Under the pieces are notes generated by a model. That model had not been told where the DNA came from and searched no databases. It saw only the letters and a program-made list of their open reading frames with translations. The translations under genes were made by a program, and so were the position numbers. Source: Thalassiosira profunda (lineage: Eukaryota; Bacillariophyta; Thalassiosirophyceae; Thalassiosirales; Thalassiosiraceae). From it: 15,900 nucleotides of DNA. The stretch lies in the NCBI GenBank assembly GCA_036939355.1, contig JALLAP010000591.1, forward strand, positions 1-15,900. Reading direction: 5' to 3'. Within the stretch, counting starts at the first letter, position 1. Each line of letters starts with the position of its first letter. Below are positions 1 to 6,521 of the stretch, piece after piece.

Positions 1-130
1 TGGAGAGGGAGTAGGGCGACGTGACGGACTGGTTGTCGGCCTGCTGCCCGGCGTCGGCGGCCGAGGATTTGCCTCCGCCGGGAGGGGAGAAGAGGGACGG
101 CCGGTTGGCCCGCATGGTGCGCGTGATCAT
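1..130 (-). CDS. 5' end of an unidentified gene, running off the left edge
   Basis: Reading the minus strand from an ATG at 130, the frame stays open for 43 codons to the window edge. It begins MITRTMRANRPSLFSPP and continues Gly/Ser/Ala/Gln-rich, with GGGKSS and AGQQADNQS. An in-frame TAG lies upstream, so translation starts at 130 or at the second Met (115). Both have a purine at -3. The N-terminus is disordered and low in complexity, and no family can be named. Arg and Ser enrichment without acidic residues in the first 15 positions is compatible with an organelle presequence, but this is weak. The gene is divergent from the F-box gene that starts at 502. It could be a chance frame, but the GC-rich codons, the good start context and the position in a head-to-head arrangement favour a real gene. 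Confidence 0.5.
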   Translation of the reverse strand, partial: MITRTMRANRPSLFSPPGGGKSSAADAGQQADNQSVTSPYSLS

Positions 131-501
131 GGCGACGGTTTCAGGCGGCGGTTGCTGATGAGGTGAGGGCTATTGTGGCGCTGGCCAGGTGACGAATGGC
201 GTGCTACGGCGGGCTACGAGCGTTCATTTCCGCCGGAAGTCGTGAAAAGCAAGGACGACAACACCTGCTCGCTGATTTCACTTTTCACACCAACGGATGC
301 GGGAATAAAGTTGGGTTCAAAACTTTGACACCAAAAACCTTCTTGTACTTACGTACCCCAATTTTATTCCCGTGGCTTCGATCAGTCCCACGCGCGTGAC
401 TCGATCCGGCGCGACTCGATCCGGCGCCGGCGGCGGATTCGGATGTTCTCTGTTCTCCGCCAACGCACCCGCGCTCACCCCCGCCGCCGCCAGCCCCGAC
501 G
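131..501. promoter_or_regulatory. Divergent intergenic region, left partial gene / F-box gene
   Basis: This 371-bp region separates two start codons that point away from each other, so it should hold both promoters and both 5' leaders. It contains an AT-richer stretch around 270-370 in a GC-rich surrounding, the motif GTACTTACGTAC at 345-356, and a 15-bp tandem repeat at 398-427. No TATA box could be assigned with confidence. Short open frames cross the region on both strands but look like chance frames. Confidence 0.45.
398..427. repeat. Perfect 15-bp tandem repeat, two copies
   Basis: GACTCGATCCGGCGC occurs at 398-412 and again directly at 413-427 without a mismatch. It lies about 75-105 bp upstream of the F-box gene start codon, in the likely core promoter or 5' leader. 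Two exact adjacent copies point to a recent slippage or duplication event, or to a doubled protein-binding site. Confidence 0.85.
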
Positions 502-1890
502 ATGGGCAAGTGCCAAGCGCGCCTCCTCTCTCACCCCCCAGCCGCCGACGTGGACGCCGCCGCCGCCGCCCTGAAAGCAGACTTGACGATGGATGCGTCC
601 GACAGCGACGGAGAGGAGGCGGCGGCACCTGTGCCCCCGGCGCCCCCGCACGCGCTGAGCCTCCTCCAACACGAGGACATACTGCTGTCGATTTTGGGCT
701 ACGTGGCCGACGTTCCCTTCGAGATGGTCGACAAGGGTGAGCAGTTTGCAATGGATGATTTGACATCGGTGATTTGCAAATTTGTGCATACTTGTGCACT
801 TGTCGTCTGACTTCTACGCTGCACCCCCCACATCACATCACATGCACCGACAGCGCGATCGCCCACCGACAGCCATTCCACCCTCACGCACATCCTCCCG
901 CTCGTGTCCTGGCAGTTTCACAGGCTTACACGCGGCCACGATTTGTACTGGAAGCAGGCTCTCCTGCGGATGGTAAAGGATGAGCCGAGCCTGTGGGAAG
1001 AGGGGATGAAGAAGTTGATATTTGAAGCCAAGTGCGACGAGTTAAGGACGGAGATGATGGAACGTAACCGCAATCGGGCAAGAAGGGGCAAGCGGACGAA
1101 GGAAAGCCAGTTGATCGACCCGCCGCAATCTCAACCGGAGGCCGAAGGAAAGACATCGTCGTCTGCTGCGGACACTTCTGCCACGAGCACCGTTCCTCCG
1201 CCGACCAAGGAGGAAGCACTTTTGCAAGAAGCGTGCGCGGCCATCGAATCGCACCCGCCCACTCACCACACCACCACCTCCTCGGGGATGCACCAGTGCC
1301 TTTACCAATCCATCGTCCTTCGCCATTTGCGCTACCAGGCTTCGGTATTCCACATGCCCTCCTCTGTTAGCATCGGAACTCCGTACGGACTGCATTTCTT
1401 TGAACCTCGCTACCGGTTGCTCATTTCGGAGGTCATGGCGAACTATTCCGTGAGCGCTAGGAGGGGCGAATCAATTATTCCCAATGTGCCAGGGTTGTTC
1501 CCTCCTCGGCAGGGGCAGATCATTCCGGGCGATATGAAAGCGTCCCTCCTCAATCTATTGGAGGAGAACGAATCAGTGCTGGCCAATAATCACATGCCAT
1601 CATTCATCCACGCGCACCAAAGACCGCTGCGGCGGGACACGCCCGCCGCAATTGTGCAAGTGGCCCACTGCATGATCCAGCCCGACGGCAGCGCCGACGT
1701 CTTTTTGATGCCGATGGGGTACATTTGGATCGAGGAGATTTGGGAGAGGCCGGGCACGGGCGGACTGTACGAAGCCAGGGGAATACGCATGGGCAAGGAG
1801 GCGAGCAAGAGTTATGAGAGGTGGTGCGGCATGAGTGCGTTTGGGGCTGGCGACGGCAGGGGACGTGGGCAGATGCTGCCGATTCCTTGA
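502..1890 (+). CDS. F-box protein with C-terminal LON/PUA-like domain (one intron)
   Basis: Best model is join(502..736, 854..1890), 423 aa. The start ATG has A at -3 and G at +4. After a Pro/Ala-rich, acidic N-terminus, residues about 52-115 read like an F-box: LLQHEDILLSILGYV, then across the splice HILPLVSWQFHRLTRGHDLYW, with the usual hydrophobic and Trp spacing. A charged linker follows (ERNRNRARRGKRTKESQ, then a Ser/Thr/Pro-rich stretch). The C-terminal part, from about residue 245, contains LHFFEPRYRLL, the hallmark of the LON N-terminal substrate-binding (PUA-like) domain. A beta-rich tail ends in FLMPMGYIWIEEIWERPGTGG. F-box proteins usually recruit substrates to SCF ubiquitin ligases, so the LON-like part would be the substrate or ligand module; this role is inferred. 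The plus-strand TEX9-like gene follows after 271 bp. No AAA or protease part of a true Lon is present. Confidence 0.75.
737..853 (+). other. Intron of the F-box/LON-like gene, 117 nt
   Basis: The donor is AAGG|GTGAGC and the acceptor CCGACAG|CGCGA. Without removal, the frame meets a TGA at 808-810. This is the acceptor that restores the downstream frame with phase 1; the AGs at 872, 915 and 923 give wrong phases with this donor. The splice joins DVPFEMVDK to ARSPTDSHSTLTHILPLVSW, which completes the F-box pattern. A pyrimidine-rich stretch with a possible branch site (CTGACTTC) lies around 807-840. Confidence 0.65.
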
Positions 1891-1916
1891 GGAGGTATTA
1901 TACATAAGACTGGCAC

Positions 1917-1982
1917 GTCGAAAAGGAGCAGGAACAAATCTGGCAGTTTGAAAGCTTCTTTTTGTTCCTGCTCCTTTTCGAC
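1917..1982. repeat. Perfect inverted repeat, 22-bp arms and 22-nt loop
   Basis: The arm at 1917-1938 (starts GTCGAAAAGGAGCAGG) is the exact reverse complement of the arm at 1961-1982 (ends CCTGCTCCTTTTCGAC). The 22-nt loop spans 1939-1960. The structure begins 26 nt after the stop codon of the F-box gene, so it probably lies in its 3' UTR or just beyond. It could fold as a long hairpin in RNA or as a cruciform in DNA. The arms contain no recognisable transposon ends, and no target-site duplication is obvious. Confidence 0.9.
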
Positions 1983-2079
1983 CGCTGTCAGGATCCTTGT
2001 TTTAAGAGGGTCGCAAGTTTTGAAATTCAAATCAATCTCTTGTTCAAATGCTTTGAGCTTTCAAACGACAGCTCAAAAT

Positions 2080-2091
2080 TGTCAATTGACA
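2080..2091. promoter_or_regulatory. 12-bp palindrome upstream of the TEX9-like gene
   Basis: TGTCAATTGACA is a perfect palindrome about 70 bp upstream of the ATG at 2162. It carries a TTGAC core on each strand. An 8-bp inverted repeat (TTTGAGCT at 2052-2059 and AGCTCAAA at 2070-2077) sits just before it. A perfect 12-bp palindrome is expected a few times by chance in a window of this size, so a regulatory role is only a possibility suggested by its position. Confidence 0.25.
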
Positions 2092-2161
2092 CTTTTCTAC
2101 AGCTGGCTCCAAGCGGGGCGTTGAGCGAGCATTGAGGGCGAGACCTTATCTACTTTCTTCC

Positions 2162-2791
2162 ATGGATCGTGCGGTGAAGAGTGCAGACGCGGCTGCCGTC
2201 GACGATGGCGCATTCAATGCGCCTGCGGATGCAACGCCGCTGCAGATCGAGCGAGCCAAGGCCTACGCCCTCAGTCAGCGACTCAAACGATCGACCGAGG
2301 AGAAGGGCAAACTGAAAGCCCTGCTAGAAAAGACTCAGCATGCTCTTGAGCTGCAACTGAAGACGACTCTGCGTCTGCAAAAACAACAGGCCAAGCAAGC
2401 CAAGGCAGACGCCAAAGCAGCAAAGCAGCCGCCAGCTGCGAGCGACGACACGCGAGCACTCAAGCTTGAATTGGCGTCTGCAAGGCAGGAGCTGGCCGAC
2501 GAGGTGCACGCATCGCAGCAGAGAGAGGCGAGGATCCAACGATTGGAGGGCCAGTGCCGTGGCTATAAAGAACATCTAGATGCCTTGAAGAAGCAACACA
2601 GTGGAGAGGACAACAGTCAGGACCACAAGAAGCTGATCATGAATCTCGAGCATCAGAGAAGCGAACTCGTGGCCGTTGTCAGAAAGCAGATGAGGCTGAT
2701 TGACATCTTGCAGCAGAAACAGGCCCATTTGGAGAGCGAGGTGGTGCGCACGCTTTCCGAGCAGGACTTCCAGAAGGCGATAAAGGGCTAA
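2162..2791 (+). CDS. TEX9: TEX9-like coiled-coil protein
   Basis: This gene encodes 209 aa from the first ATG at 2162; the frame is open upstream only from a TTG. Almost the whole protein is charged helix with heptad-like spacing (residues about 30-190, rich in K, Q, E, L and A), so a long coiled coil is expected. The C-terminus, RKQMRLIDILQQKQAHLES followed by LSEQDFQKAIKG, matches the pattern I know from testis-expressed protein 9 (KQxxLIDxLxxQKxHxE, then a T/S-E-x-x-F-x-K-A end). TEX9 is found mainly in organisms that build cilia or flagella and is linked to ciliary or centriolar structures; its exact role is poorly known. The protein is shorter than animal TEX9, with a reduced N-terminal part. 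The gene ends 17 nt from the stop of the converging CysRS gene. A generic coiled-coil protein is the alternative. Confidence 0.6.
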   Translation: MDRAVKSADAAAVDDGAFNAPADATPLQIERAKAYALSQRLKRSTEEKGKLKALLEKTQHALELQLKTTLRLQKQQAKQAKADAKAAKQPPAASDDTRALKLELASARQELADEVHASQQREARIQRLEGQCRGYKEHLDALKKQHSGEDNSQDHKKLIMNLEHQRSELVAVVRKQMRLIDILQQKQAHLESEVVRTLSEQDFQKAIKG

Positions 2792-2808
2792 CGAGATAAA
2801 CTATCCCA

Positions 2809-4686
2809 TCATACTTTAGTCACAATCGGCTCTCCGTCTCCTTTCACGTCTTTGACTGAGAACCCGAGCTCCGTAATCTTTGCTCGCAGCGAGTCCGCCA
2901 GCTCCCAGTCCTTGGCATCCTTGGCGGCCGTTCTTTGCACCACCAGATCCATGACATCTTCTGGCACTGACACTTCTCCATTTACACCCCCTTCGTCGTC
3001 GTTCGCTTCTCCCTCGGCCTTTGGCACATCGTAATAGATGCCAAACACTCGATCCATTTGATCCAAGGCGTCTTGCACACGCTTCAGCCCACTCACATCC
3101 AACGGCGGGTCCACCTTTGTTTCGTCGCCATCGAAATCCTTGGCAGCTTTGGCCACTCGCTTGAATTCCTTCTCTGCTGATTTGACTACCGAAAAAAGAC
3201 TGGCCGACGCTCGCGGCATGCTCAAGTCGTCCGCAATGGCAGCTTCAAAGTTGGCAAGCTCTTTCTCCACCGTGGCTGCAATGTCACCATCACCATTGGT
3301 TGCGCCAACATCTCCTTTCGATAATGCATCGCCAATCATCGCCTTTACTCGGTCTAATCTCTTCAGTGCTCCCTTGGCCGCCCCCAGCGCCGCATCGGTA
3401 AAACTCAGAGGATTGCGATATTGCGAGCTCACGACCAAATACCGGTACGCACGGACATCGTCCGACGTTGGACACGCTGTGCGTAACGTGAGAAAGTTGC
3501 CCTTCGATTTGCTCATCTTTTCGTCGCCAATGTTGACGAAGCCGTTGTGGATCCAGCAATTGCAGAACGGGGCGCAGTTGGCTCCCTCGCTCTGCGCTAT
3601 CTCGTTCTCGTGGTGCGGGAACTTGAGATCGATTCCGCCGGCGTGCAGGTCGATCGTATCGCCCAGATATTTTCTCGCCATGGCACTGCATTCCAAGTGC
3701 CACCCCGGCCTGCCTCTGCCAATGCTCTTCGTCTCGCCGTCCTCTAATTCAACCACAGGGTCCCAGGTGGCATCTTCCCTATCAAACTCGGGCTTGTATG
3801 CCTTCCACAGGCAAAAGTCTCGCACCCCTTCCTTGTCGGCGTCGTACTCGTCCGCATCCATTCCTCGTTGGGCGCCTCCACCGCCCGTTTCCGAGCTAGC
3901 GCCCTTCTTGAGTTGCTCCGGATCCAACTGCACCAGCCGCGTTCCGTATCCCTCCTTCTTTCCAACGGAAAAGTACCAGCTCCCCTCCTCGCTCTGGTAG
4001 GCCAGTCCGTTCCTCTCCAGATCCAGGATCAACTTGGCCATCTCACCAATGTGATCCGTCGCGCGAGGGTACGCCCGCGCCTTGACAATGTTCAGCGCCT
4101 CGAGGTCCTCGAAGAATTTGCCCTCGAACTTGCGCGTCAGTTCCAGCAGCGACACCCCCTCCCGATCGCACCGCTTGATGATTTTGTCGTCCACGTCGGT
4201 CAGATTGCAAATGTGATCCACGTCGTAGCCCAGGTACGATAAGACGCGTTTCAGGACGTCGTAGGTGAGGAAGGCGCGGAAATTGCCGACGTGCGCCGAG
4301 TCGTAGACGGTCGGGCCGCAGGTGTACATGGTGACGGCGGGCGACGATTGGGGCACAAACGGCGTCTTTGTCCGCGTGAGGGAGTTGTAGAGTGTGAGCT
4401 TTCGGAGGGATGGCGTGTCATTCTCGCTGCTGTTGCCACTGCTGCTGTTGAGGGAGGAGGAAGGCTTTGATTGTCGCGTTTGACCCCTCGACAATGGTGG
4501 CATCGAGGAGGAGGAAGCTGCAAATAAGGCCGATGCGTATTGTTTGCGACTGCGGCCTCCATCAATCCCGAGGGATGACCCGCCGATAGTTGCCGTGTGC
4601 GCCACTGGTGCAAATGCATTCGAGCGATGGCTCAGCAGTGAGGACGCTGCAATCGACAGCGCAGCGATGGCAGTTGCAAACTTCAT
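2809..4686 (-). CDS. cysS: Cysteinyl-tRNA synthetase, plastid-targeted (class I)
   Basis: This gene encodes 625 aa from the first in-frame ATG at 4686 (A at -3). It charges tRNA-Cys with cysteine. The core is complete: CGPTVYDSAHVGN at residues 123-135 (HIGH-type motif), GRPGWHLECSAM near 325-336, GGIDLKFPHHENEIAQSEG near 350-368, and KMSKS at 390-394. The expected zinc ligands are all present: Cys123, Cys333, His358 and Glu362. The N-terminus, MKFATAIAALSIAASSLL then SNAFAPVAH, is a signal peptide with an AFAP cleavage motif, followed by about 70 Ser/Thr/Arg-rich residues. This is a bipartite plastid presequence; dual delivery to mitochondria is known for other algal synthetases of this kind and remains possible here. 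A Gly-rich insertion lies near 262-285. The C-terminal anticodon-binding helical part ends at a TGA only 17 nt from the TEX9-like stop. It is divergent from the allantoin synthase gene. Confidence 0.95.
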   Translation of the reverse strand: MKFATAIAALSIAASSLLSHRSNAFAPVAHTATIGGSSLGIDGGRSRKQYASALFAASSSSMPPLSRGQTRQSKPSSSLNSSSGNSSENDTPSLRKLTLYNSLTRTKTPFVPQSSPAVTMYTCGPTVYDSAHVGNFRAFLTYDVLKRVLSYLGYDVDHICNLTDVDDKIIKRCDREGVSLLELTRKFEGKFFEDLEALNIVKARAYPRATDHIGEMAKLILDLERNGLAYQSEEGSWYFSVGKKEGYGTRLVQLDPEQLKKGASSETGGGGAQRGMDADEYDADKEGVRDFCLWKAYKPEFDREDATWDPVVELEDGETKSIGRGRPGWHLECSAMARKYLGDTIDLHAGGIDLKFPHHENEIAQSEGANCAPFCNCWIHNGFVNIGDEKMSKSKGNFLTLRTACPTSDDVRAYRYLVVSSQYRNPLSFTDAALGAAKGALKRLDRVKAMIGDALSKGDVGATNGDGDIAATVEKELANFEAAIADDLSMPRASASLFSVVKSAEKEFKRVAKAAKDFDGDETKVDPPLDVSGLKRVQDALDQMDRVFGIYYDVPKAEGEANDDEGGVNGEVSVPEDVMDLVVQRTAAKDAKDWELADSLRAKITELGFSVKDVKGDGEPIVTKV

Positions 4687-5032
4687 CTTGCACCAGATGT
4701 GTGATGTGAACGCCGCGCTGCTGTGGCTCTGATGCCTGGTGCACCAGATGGGAAAAGGGTGGATGAGCAAAGAAATCAATTGCAATGGCGATGCCCGGCC
4801 CCGACCTTGGCGACGCACCTTCTTCGTCCATTCACCCGATGGCCAACTTGAATGAACCGCAGCGGAGAGGACGGAAAGAGTGGTGCGGAGGAGGAGGAGC
4901 CGCGGGCGGACGTGCGTCAGGGGCCGGAAAGGGAGGGATGGAGGGATAACCGGAGCTCAAGATCTTTCATCTTTTCATCTTTCACTGCCTCCCGCCTCCC
5001 CTCAACCCCCCTCCTCCGCCCAGAGCTACACC
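4687..5032. promoter_or_regulatory. Divergent promoter region, CysRS / allantoin synthase
   Basis: These 346 bp lie between two outward-facing start codons. The right end is pyrimidine-rich with repeated CTTTCAT-type units (about 4964-4985) and a run of C/T leading to the ACCATGG start of the plus-strand gene, which looks like a leader. TGCACCAGATG occurs twice (4689-4699 and 4740-4750), the first copy in the CysRS leader. ATTGCAAT at 4779-4786 is a short palindrome. No TATA box was assigned. Confidence 0.45.
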
Positions 5033-6031
5033 ATGGCCAAGGTCCCACTCAACGTCCTCCTCGCCCTCCCGCCCGACGACTTTTGCGCCCACATCGGCGG
5101 CATCTACGAAAAGACGCCGTGGGTGGTCGAGCAATTTTACGCACAGAATCTTGCAGCCGACCTCGACCCCTCCGTGGCGTCCGCGACGAAGGCGCGGGTG
5201 ACCAATGTGAAGATCCTGTTTGACGAGATCAAGAAATATGTGGCCGAGGGCGGGCGGCAGAAGCAGCTGGAATTGCTGCGGAGCCATCCTGATTTGTGCC
5301 TGAAGCTGGATCCTCCATCGAGTGAGCAATCTGGCGCCGATGCACCGAGCGGCGGGGACATCACCCAGGAGAGCCGGCAGGAGCAGGGCCGCGCGGGGCT
5401 GTCGACCCTGACGGCCGAGGAGAGGACAAAGTTTCACGAACTCAACAATGGGTACAAGGAGAGGTTCCAGTTCCCGTTCATATTGGCGGTACGCAATGCA
5501 TCCAAATACACCGTGTTATCCGCACTAGAGGGGCGAGTGAGCTCGTCCATCGAAGAGGAAATTGCGTGCGCCCTGTCCCAGGTGGACAAGATTGCGTGGA
5601 TGCGGCTGTTGCAACTGGTAGACTGTGCCGAGGGGAGTGACGGCCACGGGGGATTCCTCACGTGCCACGTGTTGGATACCGCGAACGGCGTCCCCGCCGC
5701 CGGGATGCGGGCCGAGTTGTACCGCTACGAGGACGGCCCGGAAACGAACGGAATCCGAACGCAGCAACGCATTCTGCTTAAAACCTTCGTGACCAACTCG
5801 GATGGGAGACTGAACGGCCCGGCGTTGAAGGGGGCGGAGTTTGCGGAAGGACAATACGAGTGGGCATTTTACGCGGGCGATTACTTTGCGCGGTATTCGC
5901 GGAGCCGGATTTCGGGCACGCCGTTTTTGGACGTCGTTCCGCTGCGATTCGGATTGGACGATCCGACGGAGCATTACCACGTGCCGCTGTTGGTCAGCCC
6001 TTGGTCGCATTCGACGTATCGGGGCTCGTAA
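5033..6031 (+). CDS. TTL: Allantoin synthase: OHCU decarboxylase / HIU hydrolase fusion
   Basis: This gene encodes 332 aa from ACCATGG at 5033, the first ATG in the frame. It carries the last two steps from urate to S-allantoin: hydrolysis of 5-hydroxyisourate, then decarboxylation of OHCU. Residues about 8-185 are the decarboxylase domain, with RSHPDL (His85), ESRQEQGRAGLSTL (Glu117) and LNNGYKERFQFPFILAVR. Residues about 205-332 are the transthyretin-like hydrolase, with HVLDTANGVPAAG (His212), SDGRLNGP, HYHVPLLVSP and the diagnostic C-terminal tetrapeptide YRGS. The order is the same as in plant TTL and some bacterial fusions. A low-complexity insertion (SSEQSGADAPSGGD) lies between the decarboxylase His and Glu. 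Plant TTL reaches peroxisomes through an internal PTS2; I see neither a PTS1 nor a clear PTS2 here, so the location is open. Uricase is not in this window. No intron is seen. Confidence 0.95.
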   Translation: MAKVPLNVLLALPPDDFCAHIGGIYEKTPWVVEQFYAQNLAADLDPSVASATKARVTNVKILFDEIKKYVAEGGRQKQLELLRSHPDLCLKLDPPSSEQSGADAPSGGDITQESRQEQGRAGLSTLTAEERTKFHELNNGYKERFQFPFILAVRNASKYTVLSALEGRVSSSIEEEIACALSQVDKIAWMRLLQLVDCAEGSDGHGGFLTCHVLDTANGVPAAGMRAELYRYEDGPETNGIRTQQRILLKTFVTNSDGRLNGPALKGAEFAEGQYEWAFYAGDYFARYSRSRISGTPFLDVVPLRFGLDDPTEHYHVPLLVSPWSHSTYRGS

Positions 6032-6521
6032 GAGAGCTTTTGCTGGTAGATACCCACGCAGCGAGTATCTTGCAGAGCTAGGCCAACAGACCGCTCTATC
6101 TGATAGGTACTTGCTTACTATTGGAGGCAGTTGTACATAATTCAATAGGACAATTCAGCACAGAAGCAAGTCGTCATCTCACAAGCAGGGCGGGAGCACC
6201 AGCAGAGAGGTCGTGTGGAGTTTGAGCACCAGATCGTACGTACCTAAGTATGGGAGTACGTACGTAACGTCACGGGTACTCGCCACTCGCCAGCGACGAA
6301 GAACAAAACAAAGAGGACGTGGCCACGCCGACCTCTGCCCATGCCGCGCGCGCTGCCGCTCAATGTCCTCATAACTCAAAGCGCCTCTAATTGAGAAGCA
6401 GCAGCCATCCTGTTGGCGGCACTCCCTGGATGCAATTGACGCCTCAGAAAGCGATTTGCATCGGAAGACGGTGAGCCGGTGACGTGCACCGAGCAGGCCC
6501 CGAGCAGCACGCACCAAGACC
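6032..6521. promoter_or_regulatory. Intergenic region upstream of the organellar M3 peptidase
   Basis: These 490 bp contain the 3' end of the allantoin synthase transcript and the promoter of the next plus-strand gene. At about 6235-6273 there is a cluster of GTACGTAC-type elements on both sides of CTAAGTATGGGA, followed by AACGTCAC, which resembles a bZIP/CRE site. Two short ATG-stop frames (from 6341 and 6363) could be upstream ORFs if transcription begins before them. Longer minus-strand frames here look like chance frames that overlap the peptidase start. Confidence 0.4.

Noticed and set aside
3140..4000. Long plus-strand frame (286 codons) opposite the CysRS gene
   Set aside because: It is the antisense shadow of a well-conserved synthetase; the Ser/Ala/Pro-rich translation has no domain character.
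4687..4818. Longer N-terminus for CysRS, with 44 extra residues
   Set aside because: The extension has no ATG start and would hide the signal peptide and AFAP motif that begin at 4686.
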